NCBI GenBank assembly: GCA_964016875.1
Contig: OZ024720.1
Span: forward strand, 20,076,242 to 20,140,241
Source of the DNA: Fallopia convolvulus
Taxonomy: Eukaryota; Streptophyta; Magnoliopsida; Caryophyllales; Polygonaceae
DNA length: 64,000 nucleotides
Reading direction: 5' to 3'
The notes beneath the pieces were generated by a model that saw only the letters and a list, made by a program, of their open reading frames with translations, was not told the DNA's origin and searched no databases. Within the stretch, counting starts at the first letter, position 1. Each line of letters starts with the position of its first letter. The position numbers were made by a program, and so were the translations under genes. This document shows positions 34,521-45,314 of the stretch, in pieces.

Positions 34521-36162
34521 GAAGTCAAGTCCAAGGGAGCTTAGGTTGAAAGCCACCCCACCACCTAGAGAAATTGAGATAGAGCGCCAAGGTCTAGCCC
34601 TCAATATGATTGAGCATGAGCAATTGGAGGAAAGGATGTCTTATTTGGAGGTGTTCAAGGCCGAGAAAGAAGAAGTTCAAGCACCACCGGAACCATCTCA
34701 AGAACTCAAAGAGCTTCCAAAAGATTTGAGGTACGCATTTCTTGGTCCCAACTCTTCTTTACCCGTAATCATAAATGCCAACTTGAATGATGAGGAGGAG
34801 TCTAAGTTGTTAGAGGTTCTAAGAAAACATAAAGGAGCTTTAGGGTATTCACTAGAGGAACTAAAGGGAATCTCTCCCTCAATTTGCATGCATAGGATTT
34901 ATATGGAGGATAACCATAAACCCACTATTGAACCACAAAGAAGATTAAATCCTAACATGAAAGAAGTGGTAAAGAGTGAAATACTTAGGATGTTGGATGC
35001 GGGAATTATCTTCCCAATTTCCGATAGCAAGTATGTGAGTCCCGTGCATGTAGTTCCTAAGAAAGGAGGTCTCACCGTTGTGCAAAATGAAAAGGGAGAA
35101 ATGATACCTATGAGAACCACAACAAAATGGCGTATGTGTATTGATTACCGTAAGCTTAATAGTGGCACTCGCAAAGACCATTTTCCTCTTCCTTTCATAG
35201 ACCAAGTCCTAGAAAGATTAGCACAACATGAATATTTTTGCTACCTTGACGGGTATAGCGGGTTTTGGCAAATCCCTATCCATCCCGATGATCAAGAGAA
35301 GACGACATTCACATGTCCTTATGGGACTTTTGCCTATAGACGCATGCCTTTTGGCTTATGTAATGCGCCGACAACGTTTCAAAGATGCATGATGTCCATC
35401 TTCTCCGATATGGTTGAGGATATAGTAGAAGTGTTTATGGATGATTTCTCCGTCTATGGTTCCTCATTTGATGTTTGCTTAGCTAACTTAGACAAGGTTT
35501 TGACTAGATGTGAGGAGACTAGCTTGGTGCTTAATTGGGAAAAATGCCACTTCATGGTGAAGGAGGGCATAGTACTAGGACACCTAGTTTCTAGTAGGGG
35601 GATAGAAGTAGATAAAGCTAAAGTTGAAATAATTAAAAAAATACCTCCTCCCTCTTGTGTTCGTGATGTTAAGAGTTTCTTAGGTCATGCGGGATTTTAT
35701 AGACGGTTCATCAAGGATTTTTCTAAGATTGCAAAACCATTGTCTAACCTCTTGATGAAGGATGTGCCCTTTGAATTTTCCGAGGATTGCATGAGTTCTT
35801 TTTGTAGGTTGAGAGATGCCTTGATCTCGGCTCCAATAATGGCGACACCCGATTGGAATCTTCCATTCGAGGTGATGTGTGATGCTAGTGATTTTGTCGT
35901 AGGGGCCGTCCTTGGGCAAAGGAAGGATGGAAAGTTGCATGCCATCTACTACGCAAGCAAAACTTTGGATGAAACTCAGTGCAATTACACAACGACGGAG
36001 AAAGAGTTTCTTGCGATAGTGTTTGCATTTGAGAAATTCCGTTCATATCTTGTGGGATCAGGTGGTAGTCTTCACAGACCATGCGACAATCAAATACCTC
36101 ATGAAGAAGAAAGATGCAAAGCCGAGGCTTCTAAGGTGGATGCTCCTTCTCCAAGAGTTTGA
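34492..36162 (+). CDS. Athila unit A reverse transcriptase and partial RNase H
   Basis: Overlaps the end of gag-protease in another frame; pol was presumably continuous with it before the frameshift near 34515. RT blocks in order: WRMCIDYRKLNSGT (near 35140), FCYLDGYSGFWQIP (35240), FTCPYGTFAYRRMPFGLCNA (35310) and the catalytic VFMDDFSVYG (35430-35459), then the connection and the RNase H start with MCDASD and TTEKEFLAIV (35875-36015). Around 36060 two bases appear missing relative to the usual GSKVVVFTDHA, so the frame shifts and stops at 36162; the true RNase H end continues in the next frame. Active-site residues of RT and RNase H are all kept, so decay is recent. Confidence 0.93.
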   Translation: MDCNGKPFSKKSSPRELRLKATPPPREIEIERQGLALNMIEHEQLEERMSYLEVFKAEKEEVQAPPEPSQELKELPKDLRYAFLGPNSSLPVIINANLNDEEESKLLEVLRKHKGALGYSLEELKGISPSICMHRIYMEDNHKPTIEPQRRLNPNMKEVVKSEILRMLDAGIIFPISDSKYVSPVHVVPKKGGLTVVQNEKGEMIPMRTTTKWRMCIDYRKLNSGTRKDHFPLPFIDQVLERLAQHEYFCYLDGYSGFWQIPIHPDDQEKTTFTCPYGTFAYRRMPFGLCNAPTTFQRCMMSIFSDMVEDIVEVFMDDFSVYGSSFDVCLANLDKVLTRCEETSLVLNWEKCHFMVKEGIVLGHLVSSRGIEVDKAKVEIIKKIPPPSCVRDVKSFLGHAGFYRRFIKDFSKIAKPLSNLLMKDVPFEFSEDCMSSFCRLRDALISAPIMATPDWNLPFEVMCDASDFVVGAVLGQRKDGKLHAIYYASKTLDETQCNYTTTEKEFLAIVFAFEKFRSYLVGSGGSLHRPCDNQIPHEEERCKAEASKVDAPSPRV

Positions 36163-37900
36163 CCATGAGATCAAGGACAAAACCGGTGCGGAAAATGTGG
36201 TAGCTGATCATCTATCCCGTCTGCCCATTGAGTACATGTTGGAGATGGAGGATGGTTTGACTATAGATGATTCAAGAGCAGATGAAGTTCTCATGAGCGG
36301 AAAGGAGGACAGGAAAGGCAGATCGACGAACCAAGTAAGTCGGGCCCGAGGTCCAGAACATCGGACCGAAGGCAGGGCAGGTATGAGTGAGTTGGGACTG
36401 AGGTCTTCAACATCGGGCCCGAGTTACCTGTGTGTCTGCGAAGCTAGACCGGTGTCCAACCATGTCGGGCTCGGTACACTTCAATGTCGATCCGTGGAAG
36501 AAAGTAAGTTTCCTAACTCAATTTCCATTCCTTCTCGTTCTCAATTGATTGATTCTTTCTCTCCCACTTGCCTTCTTTCTATTAGTACCGTAAGACGAGG
36601 GGATTCCCCTTGGTTTGCGGACATCGCTAACTTTGCCGTAGGGGGGGTGATCCCACCAAATTTGTCTTATCAAGCTAGGAAGAAATTCTTACATTATGCT
36701 AGACAATATTTTTGGGACGATCCATATCTCTACAAGGAAGGGCGTGATCACATCTATAGACGGTGTGTGTCAAGTGAAGAGGTTGAGAGCATAATTCACC
36801 ATTGCCATTCCTTGCCTACGGGGGGTCACGCTAAGAGTTCCAAAACCACTTCAAAAATTCTTCAATGTGGTTATTATTGGCCAACCATGTTCAAGGATGT
36901 GCATGATTATGTGAGGAAGTGTGAGGAGTGCCAAAGAGAGGGGAACCTATCAAGGAGGAATGAGACTCCTCAAACTGGCATTCTAGAAGTTGAGTTATTT
37001 GATGTATGGGGTATTGATTTCATGGGACCATTTCCCATATCGGGGCCTTACAAGTACATCTTGGTAGCCGTGGACTATGTCTCAAAATGGGTGGAGGCCA
37101 TACCAACAAGAACCAATGATGCTAGGGTGGTGATGAAGTTCTTGAAAAGCAACATTTTTGCAAGGTTTGGTGTGCCTAGGGTTCTCATAAGTGATGGCGG
37201 ACCTCATTTCATTGAGAGGTGCTTCGAGAATGTGTTGATCAAGTATGGGGTGTCTCATCGAGTTGCTACTCCTTATCATCCTCAAACAAGCGGGCAAGTC
37301 GAGGTGTCAAACCGTCAAATCAAGGCTATCTTGGAGAAGACCGTATCTCGATCAAGGAAAGATTGGGCTTCTAAGCTCGATGATGCACTTTGGGCTTATA
37401 GAACCGCCTTCAAGAAACCTTTGGGAACTACACCCTTCAATCTAGTTTATGGCAAGGCATGTCATCTTCCGGTAGAGCTTGATCACAAGGCAAAATGGGC
37501 ACTCAAAGAGACGAATTGGGATATCAACTTGGCCGGTGAGAAAAGGTTTCTAGAGCTTCATGAGTTGGGAGAATTGAGGTTGAAGGCCTATGAGAACTCC
37601 AAGCTGTACAAGGAGAAGACCAAGAAGTGGCATGATAGGAAGTTGATTCCAAAGACCTATCAAACCGGTGACAAGGTTCTCCTTTTCAATTCAAGGCTTA
37701 AACTTTTCCAGGGGAAGTTAAGGACTAGGTGGAGCGGACCATTTGTGGTCCACCATATCTTTGCTCATGGTGCGGTAGACTTGATTGATGAACAAGGACA
37801 TATTTTCAAAGTAAATGGTCATCGAGTGAAGAAGTTCTATGACAAGGCCGGTCCAAGCGAAGAAGTTAGAGCCTCATGGGCTCTCGTCCTCGCCAATTGA
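36061..37900 (+). CDS. Athila unit A RNase H end and integrase
   Basis: From the frameshift at 36060 the sequence reads VVVFTDHATIKYLM (last RNase H Asp), AENVVADHLSRLP, a linker holding palindromic modules (36337-36490), then the integrase: PWFADIANFAVGG, an HHCC zinc domain (HHCHSLPTGGHAK then CEECQREG, 36790-36940) and the DDE core with GIDFMGPF (37012), SDGGPHF (37192) and a Glu in GQVEVSNRQIKAIL (37290). The C-terminus with SGPFVVHHIF and a hydrophobic tail ends LVLAN and TGA at 37900. There is no chromodomain. Integrase inserts the cDNA; the frame is uninterrupted here and identical in protein to that of unit B. Confidence 0.93.
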
Positions 37901-39626
37901 TCCTATACATGCCATTGAAGAATAAGAAATTGTGAGCTCTTCATACTCTTCTCTCTTGCTTTTAAGTTTGATGGGGACATCAAAATTTTAAGTATGGGGT
38001 GGGGGTAGGTGTGTTCATGATTCCACTTGTTTATGTTTGTTTGTTATTTTGAGGATATTTGTTTTTTGTTTTTAGTTTGTGTTTGGGATGTTTGCTTCTT
38101 GATTTGTGGTTTGATGAAAGACATGAATGATTAATTTGGTCTTGAATGGATGAGTTTTTGGTTTTAGAGAATTTTTTTTGCAAAAATCCATAAAATAAAA
38201 AAAAATTGTGTTAAAAACAACAAAAAGATTTTGTGTTTTGTAGGTTTTGGACTAGAAATTCCCATCTTAGATTGCCAAAATAAAAGCTAATGATGATGTG
38301 AGCATGTAAATTCCTTTGCATATTTTTGGATAGTTTAGCCTCTAAAATGATGTTGCTTTTGATGTGATCATGATATCTTGCTTGTTTTATTGAACATGTG
38401 AGTTCTAGGATGAGTTCTTATGTAACTAAGTATGAGTGACCCTTTTGAGATTTATTTTTGGCCATTTTAGGGATGCTTGTTCATATTTGCATATCCCTCA
38501 TGTTTCTTGTGTGATAAGATCATTCATGCTTAGTAAAACTTGCTATTGCGGTGTTTATCTATTTTCCAAGACCGTCATGAGATTTGTCCTAGAATTGTCA
38601 CATTGATTTTGAACTTTATTCTTCTAGTCACATAAATGTTCCATATCCTACCAAGAAGTTAATCCTTTATTTGTAGCCCCGTTCTAGCCTAAGCCTTTGT
38701 TTGAAACTCCTCAAAAATATTATTCCTAGCCTTATATGACTTGACCCTTATGGGATTAGACTTTAGAAGAGAGGTTTGGATTGTATTTGAAGAGTTGAGA
38801 TTCTCTTGGGTTTAAGGGCAAAGAATGGTGTTATAAATCATGTGGGTAGTGCATCTTTGTTGTACAAAAAATGAAAAAGAAAGAAAAGAAAGAAAGAAAA
38901 TGTTGGAAATGTAAAGTGGAATGAAAGCAAAGGGCCTAAGTGAAGAAAAAAATGGTCCGACCGAGTTACAAGCAACATCAGGCCCGATGTCATAAGAAAG
39001 TCGGTCCAAATGTAGAAAGTGTGGAAAATCCAACAAAAAGCCTAAGAGCAAAGATGGAGTGGAATGTTAAGTGAAATTTTGGGTTGAAGGGAAAAATGTT
39101 AAGTCTTTGGGTGAGTGTCAAAGTAATTGTGGAATTTTGGTGAAGTGGTGAGAGTTTAGGTTGTTCAATCCCCATTATAAGCACCACAAGACCAAATAAT
39201 TCCTACCTTGAGAAATACCAAAAGCCCCATTACAACCCGGCCGAATGGAACCACTTTGAGGACCTCCATTGAGCCAAGTTCGAAATTATTTGTGTACTTT
39301 GTATTAGGCATCTCTAGGTGGAGGAATTGGTGATATTAGCTTCAATAGTAAAGTCCTTACTTGCATGAATTTTGATCTTGAGTGTTCATTGCTAAACCCA
39401 AACACATGATGAGAGATACACATTCACATATCCCTAAAGTGAGGCTTAGTTGCATTGACTCTTTTACTTGGAACACTTAATGATGTGTGATGATGTAATC
39501 TTGCTTGAATATCAATCACTTGTGCTTAAAATGTGTTTTCATACGAGGCTTTACTTGAAGATTATGTTTCGGTCTTGCTTACATTGTTATTGCTTGAGGA
39601 CAAGCAAGTTTAAGTATGGGGTATTT
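37901..39626 (+). other. Athila unit A 3' non-coding region with PPTs
   Basis: 1.7 kb without domains between integrase and LTR2. A purine-rich word TTAAGTATGGGGTGGGGG lies at about 37989-38007 and a similar tract next to the LTR at 39612-39623. The PPT hairpin is at 39590-39607 and a palindromic module at 38955-39008. No env-like ORF. Confidence 0.85.
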
Positions 39627-41043
39627 TGATGTCTCTTTATTTGGTGGTGTTTTCATATGTGATTTCCTTCGTAAATATGTTTCTTTTTCCCCTTTTCTTG
39701 CGTGTTTTGTTCCTTTTTAGCTTAGTTCCCGTATTTCTATGAGATTCGGAGACTACGCGCATTTTATGTGTTTTGTAGGTAATTTGGCGTGAATCGAGGA
39801 TCTATTTGAAGGAGGGACGAGACACGGAGCAAAGGCCGAGCTAAAGCGGGAAAGAGAGGAGCAAGCTATGAAGAAGAACAAGAGGAAAGCCAACAAGAAG
39901 AAGGTGGAACGAGGTCTGGACCGAGTTGCAACCACGCCGGGCCCGACTTGAGAGATTTCAACCTCGGACCGAGATGCACAGTACCTCGGGCCCAATGTCC
40001 TCCGTGTCGGTCCGAGTCGGTCACCGGACTACTTGGGCTCCAAGGCACGAATTTGTGGACTTCCACTTTTGCCCCTCATCTAATCTATAAAAGGCCCTCT
40101 TGTCTTCTAATTTGGGGTTCCCTCCCACACACACAAAAGGGTTCCACACACTTGAGAAGGAACCAAGAGGATACTTGGAGAGCAAGGAGGAAGGAGAAGA
40201 GGAGGAAGAGAGAGAGAATCGGCCAAGAGAGAGGAAGGCTTGATAGGTTTTGTTGATTGTTTAGCTTTGCTTTGTTTTGATCTTGTGGATTTGAAAACCC
40301 TTGATTGGAATTTGTGGATTGCTTTGGATTTGAATGAAACTTTGCTTTGTTTTGAGATTGATGATGTTGATTGCTTTCCCTTTTGATTTGTTTGCTTTCT
40401 TTGCTTGCCACATGGAGTAGATCTCCTTGATCTTGGGTTATGGGGGAAAACCCTAGCTAGGTTTGGGCTAGAAACCCCAATTCCATAGCCTTGGATGTTT
40501 GATCTAAGGAAACCACTCTACATAGATCTACAATTCCTTGCGAAAGTTGGGAATCAAGGCTTGAGATTGGCAAAGTAGAGAAAGTGAACATGTGTCAATC
40601 TCAAGACCTTTCTTCGAAGGGGATTTCCCCAAGGATCGAGGTGTAGAAGTGGTTGGAACGAGGGCGAAAGCACTCGATCCTAGTCCGATCATCACTCATT
40701 GCTTGAATTAGGGTGGAAAAGCCTTAATCTACTAGGGAAGGAACCCAAAAGCCCAAGATTTACTTTTAATCCTTGAAAGTTCGACAACCCCAGCTACCTC
40801 GGGCCCGACTTACCCAGTGTCGGTCCCGACTTCCTCTTGACGCCAACCTCGGGCCCGACGTGACCTCAGTGTCGGTCCCGACTGTTTTCTTTGTTTTCCT
40901 TTGTTTTACGCTCTCCTTTCTAGCTTTTTAGTATCTAGGCACATCGATCGAGTAGACTTCCCGAGTGTTCGACACCCACCACGTGCTACAACGGGGTCGG
41001 GTTATAAATTGTATCTCTAGACCCTCGCATCGAGAGGCGATCA
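39627..41043 (+). mobile_element. Athila LTR2, shared by units A and B
   Basis: 1,417 bp LTR that is both the 3' LTR of unit A and the 5' LTR of unit B. TATAAAAG at 40086. It is followed by a perfect primer-binding site. No duplicated target sequence separates the two units. Confidence 0.95.
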
Positions 41044-41049
41044 AAAGAT

Positions 41050-41067
41050 TGGCGCCGTTGCCGGGGA
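41050..41067 (+). promoter_or_regulatory. Primer-binding site of unit B (perfect)
   Basis: TGGCGCCGTTGCCGGGGA, the complement of the tRNA-Asp 3' end that primes Athila elements. Confidence 0.95.
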
Positions 41068-41094
41068 AGTCTAAGTGCATCGAATGCCAATTTG

Positions 41095-41191
41095 GTGAGT
41101 TTCTTGTGTTTTGGTAGTGATTTGGGTGTGGGAATAGCCCAAACCCTTTGTTTGTTTTTGATTTGTTTTGGTTTGTGTCTTTGTTTCGTAG
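41095..41191 (+). other. Possible leader intron of unit B
   Basis: Same donor (GTGAGTTT) and acceptor (TTTCGTAG) as in unit A at the equivalent positions, just before the gag ATG at 41196. Confidence 0.4.
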
Positions 41192-41195
41192 GTTT

Positions 41196-43673
41196 ATGCT
41201 AGCTCGTTCCTCCCGAGGAACACTTGAGCTTGAGTTTGTGAGTGATCCGGAAAGTATTCTCAAGGAAGCCCGAAGAAGGAAAAGGATGGCGAATCAAGCT
41301 CTCCATGTTGATGAAGAGTTGGCTCAACTTAGGGTCGAAATGTCTAGATTGCAACTTCAGAAGGACAATCAAGAGGAGGTGGCAAGAAGAGAACGGGAGC
41401 AACGGATGAGAGCCGAGGCTCAACTCAACGCTCTACCCCGTAATGCACGCCAATACATGCATCCGGAGTTGAGGGTACCCGAACCGGATATTGTGCTTCC
41501 CGAGGTTGCCAAGAATTTTGAGATCAAGACGCAATTCATCACCCTCATCAAGCGTGATCAATTCGAGGGCCGTCCACATGAGTGTCCCATAGAGCACGTC
41601 AAACGCTTTGTGGACATGTGTGAGACGATCTCTACCGATGAGGAGACATTGGAGTATGTGCTTCTAAAGGCGTTCAAATGGTCACTTGGGGGCAAGGCCA
41701 CACATTGGCTCGAGAGCCAAGCTCCTAGGTCAATCACAACTTGGAAGACACTCTATGATGCTTTCTTGATGAAGTTCTTCCCGCCCTCAAAAACAACCGA
41801 GCTAAGAAGGAAGATTGCAAGCTTTCAACAAGGTCCGAATGAGCCTCTCTTCGAAGCATGGGACCGTTTCAAGGAGATGTTGCGCCAATGTCCTACTCAT
41901 GGCCAACAACCATATGTGCTTCAAGACATCTTTTTCCAAGGCATCAATTCGGTAACGAAGGACAAGCTCAATCTCCACACCGATTGTGGGTTCATAGACT
42001 TGACACCGGATCAAGCTTGGGAGCTACTTGACAAGCTATCCGATTATGAGGCCATGTATGGGGTGAGTCAAGCTAGCAAAGAGGTGAAAGTTCAAGGTGA
42101 AGGTGCAAGGAAGTTATATGATCCAAAGGGAGAAGACATTGATAGGGATGTGAAGCTCCAATTCCTTGAAGGTGAAGTGAGCAAGCTTAAGAGGCAACTC
42201 CACTACTACAAGCAAAATGCTAGAGCTTGTGAGGAGTGTGGATCCTTTGCACATGCTACACAAGTTTGTCCGAATGAGAGCCAAGTGCGCTTGGCCGAGC
42301 GAATTGAGGAGGCAAACTATGTTCGAGGAAATTTCGGTGGAAGAGGCAATTTCAACAATGGTGGCAATGGCCGGTGGAACAACGGTCAAGCTCAAGGTTA
42401 CAACAACAACTTCAACCAAAATGAGCCAAGGGCGCCACCACCACCATATAGACCACCGGGATTCAATGAGCTACAATCATTTGCTCAAGAGATGAGAGAC
42501 GGGTTCAAGGAGATGAGGACCCAATTCAATGAGTTTGGTGCATGGAGGAGGCAAGTCGACAATCAATTTGCCCAAATCGCAACTCAAGCCCCGAGAGAGA
42601 ATGGGAGACTTCCGGGCCGACCCGAGGAGAACCCTCGAGCTCAAAACAATCAAAATGAAGTCCGGGCAATTGGATTGAGAAGTGGCCGAAACCTACCCGA
42701 GCCACACATGCCTAAGACGAATGAAGAAAGTCGGACCAACTTACCCAGCAAGTCGGGTCCGACATCCCTCGATGTCGACCCAGCAAGAAGATCGACTCCT
42801 TCACCCCGGAAAAAGGTTGAGAGCAACTCGGGCCCGACGTACCCGAACCTCGATCCAACTCCTTTGCCTCGGACCGAGATCCACAACACCGGGCCCGACA
42901 TGGTGCCTACGTCGGTCCAACCAGGAAATGTTGTAAGTGAAGTGGGGAAGTCCAAAGAGGTTGATCCGAGCAAGATTCAAGGTGCAACAATTCTTCCATA
43001 TCCCTCGATGAAACCGAAAGATGTTGTTGAGAACAAGTTCAAGAGGTTTCTCAAGCTCTTGCAAGGCTTGAACATCTCTATCCCATTCACCGATGCATTG
43101 AGCGAGATGCCATCTTATGCCAAGTTTTTAAAGGAGATTTTGAGCAAGAAGAGGTCGATAGTTGAAATGCAAGATGAGGTCAAGACCTTGGAGTTACCGC
43201 AAAAGCTAGGAGATCCCGGTCGCTTTGCTGTAACTATTGGTGTGGGGTCTCAAAATTTCCAAGCCTTATGTGACCTTGGAGCAAGCACGAGCATGATTCC
43301 TTACACCATATGGAAATCCACATCCATGGGTCTCATAGCTCCGGTCAACATGAGGTTAACGATAGCGGATGGGTCGTCCATCGAGCCAATTGGTATCGTC
43401 GAGGATTACCCCGTTTGCATTGACGGCCACTATGTTCCAATCGACTTTGTTGTGGTGGACATGATAGAAGTGCCGGGTGAACCAATTATACTAGGGAGAC
43501 CTTTCCTTGCTACGGTTGGGGCAATCATTGATGTAAAAAAGGGCCACTTGTCTCTAGACATTGGAGGAAGAGAGATTGAGTTTTTCTTAAGGACAACTTC
43601 AAAAGGGACCGTACATAAGGAAGCTAAGACGATCCAAGTTCCTCTTGGATTGCAATGGGAAGCCGTTTTCTAA
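41196..43673 (+). CDS. Athila unit B Gag-protease
   Basis: Collinear with the unit A frame and of equal length. Visible protein differences are a Thr-to-Ala change in the first residues, an Ala-to-Asp change in the segment before EVAKNF and a Pro-to-Ser change in the GIN(P/S)VTKD block. The zinc knuckle, protease loop DLGASTS and Gly-Pro linker with palindromic modules (about 42727-42923) are conserved. It ends in the same premature stop after EAVF (43673), caused by the same extra T as in unit A. That shared lesion means both units descend from one already frameshifted element or from each other. Confidence 0.93.
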   Translation: MLARSSRGTLELEFVSDPESILKEARRRKRMANQALHVDEELAQLRVEMSRLQLQKDNQEEVARREREQRMRAEAQLNALPRNARQYMHPELRVPEPDIVLPEVAKNFEIKTQFITLIKRDQFEGRPHECPIEHVKRFVDMCETISTDEETLEYVLLKAFKWSLGGKATHWLESQAPRSITTWKTLYDAFLMKFFPPSKTTELRRKIASFQQGPNEPLFEAWDRFKEMLRQCPTHGQQPYVLQDIFFQGINSVTKDKLNLHTDCGFIDLTPDQAWELLDKLSDYEAMYGVSQASKEVKVQGEGARKLYDPKGEDIDRDVKLQFLEGEVSKLKRQLHYYKQNARACEECGSFAHATQVCPNESQVRLAERIEEANYVRGNFGGRGNFNNGGNGRWNNGQAQGYNNNFNQNEPRAPPPPYRPPGFNELQSFAQEMRDGFKEMRTQFNEFGAWRRQVDNQFAQIATQAPRENGRLPGRPEENPRAQNNQNEVRAIGLRSGRNLPEPHMPKTNEESRTNLPSKSGPTSLDVDPARRSTPSPRKKVESNSGPTYPNLDPTPLPRTEIHNTGPDMVPTSVQPGNVVSEVGKSKEVDPSKIQGATILPYPSMKPKDVVENKFKRFLKLLQGLNISIPFTDALSEMPSYAKFLKEILSKKRSIVEMQDEVKTLELPQKLGDPGRFAVTIGVGSQNFQALCDLGASTSMIPYTIWKSTSMGLIAPVNMRLTIADGSSIEPIGIVEDYPVCIDGHYVPIDFVVVDMIEVPGEPIILGRPFLATVGAIIDVKKGHLSLDIGGREIEFFLRTTSKGTVHKEAKTIQVPLGLQWEAVF

Positions 43674-44907
43674 GAAGTCAAGTCCAAGGGAGCTTAGGTT
43701 GAAAGCCACCCCACCACCTAGAGAAATTGAGATAGAGCGCCAAGGTCTAGCCCTCAATATGATTGAGCATGAGCAATTGGAGGAAAGGATGTCTTATTTG
43801 GAGGTGTTCAAGGCCGAGAAAGAAGAAGTTCAAGCACCACCGGAACCATCTCAAGAACTCAAAGAGCTTCCAAAAGATTTGAGGTACGCATTTCTTGGTC
43901 CCAACTCTTCTTTACCCGTAATCATAAATGCCAACTTGAATGATGAGGAGGAGTCTAAGTTGTTAGAGGTTCTAAGAAAACATAAAGGAGCTTTAGGGTA
44001 TTCACTAGAGGAACTAAAGGGAATCTCTCCCTCAATTTGCATGCATAGGATTTATATGGAGGATAACCATAAACCCACTATTGAACCACAAAGAAGATTA
44101 AATCCTAACATGAAAGAAGTGGTAAAGAGTGAAATACTTAGGATGTTGGATGCGGGAATTATCTTCCCAATTTCCGATAGCAAGTATGTGAGTCCCGTGC
44201 ATGTAGTTCCTAAGAAAGGAGGTCTCACCGTTGTGCAAAATGAAAAGGGAGAAATGATACCTATGAGAACCACAACAAAATGGCGTATGTGTATTGATTA
44301 CCGTAAGCTTAATAGTGGCACTCGCAAAGACCATTTTCCTCTTCCTTTCATAGACCAAGTCCTAGAAAGATTAGCACAACATGAATATTTTTGCTACCTT
44401 GACGGGTATAGCGGGTTTTGGCAAATCCCTATCCATCCCGATGATCAAGAGAAGACGACATTCACATGTCCTTATGGGACTTTTGCCTATAGACGCATGC
44501 CTTTTGGCTTATGTAATGTGCCGGCAACGTTTCAAAGATGCATGATGTCCATCTTCTCCGATATGGTTGAGGATATAGTAGAAGTGTTTATGGATGATTT
44601 CTCCGTCTATGGTTCCTCATTTGATGTTTGCTTAGCTAACTTAGACAAGGTTTTGACTAGATGTGAGGAGACTAGCTTGGTGCTTAATTGGGAAAAATGC
44701 CACTTCATGGTGAAGGAGGGCATAGTACTAGGACACCTAGTTTCTAGTAGGGGGATAGAAGTAGATAAAGCTAAAGTTGAAATAATTAAAAAACTACCTC
44801 CTCCCTCTTGTGTTCGTGATGTTAAGAGTTTCTTAGGTCATGCGGGATTTTATAGACGGTTCATCAAGGATTTTTCTAAGATTGCAAAACCATTGTCTAA
44901 CTCTTGA
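43645..44907 (+). pseudogene. Athila unit B reverse transcriptase, truncated by 1 bp deletion
   Basis: Near-identical to unit A over 420 codons, with the catalytic VFMDDFSVYG intact. A single C is missing near 44901 compared with unit A (TCTAACTCTTG for TCTAACCTCTTG), which puts a stop right after the RT connection. The rest of the RT-RNase H frame resumes at 44904. Two small changes in the block CN(A/V)P(T/A)TFQRC also separate the copies. This lesion is private to unit B, so it arose after the duplication. Confidence 0.93.
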
Positions 44908-45314
44908 TGAAGGATGTGCCCTTTGAATTTTCCGAGGATTGCATGAGTTCTTTTTGTAGGTTGAGAGATGCCTTGATCTCGGCTCCAATAATGGCGACAC
45001 CCGATTGGAATCTTCCATTCGAGGTGATGTGTGATGCTAGTGATTTTGTCGTAGGGGCCGTCCTTGGGCAAAGGAAGGATGGAAAGTTGCATGCCATCTA
45101 CTACGCAAGCAAAACTTTGGATGAAACTCAGTGCAATTACACAACGACGGAGAAAGAGTTTCTTGCGATAGTGTTTGCATTTGAGAAATTCCGTTCATAT
45201 CTTGTGGGATCAGGTGGTAGTCTTCACAGACCATGCGACAATCAAATACCTCATGAAGAAGAAAGATGCAAAGCCGAGGCTTCTAAGGTGGATGCTCCTT
45301 CTCCAAGAGTTTGA
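44904..45314 (+). pseudogene. Athila unit B RNase H N-terminal remainder
   Basis: Continues the unit A frame after the private deletion: MCDASD, then TTEKEFLAIV. It stops at 45314 because of the 2 bp shortage near 45212 that is shared with unit A. Confidence 0.9.

Noticed and set aside
37901..39626. An env-like ORF downstream of the Athila integrase
   Set aside because: No open frame of useful length or membrane-protein character was seen; the region is AT-rich and non-coding in all three copies.
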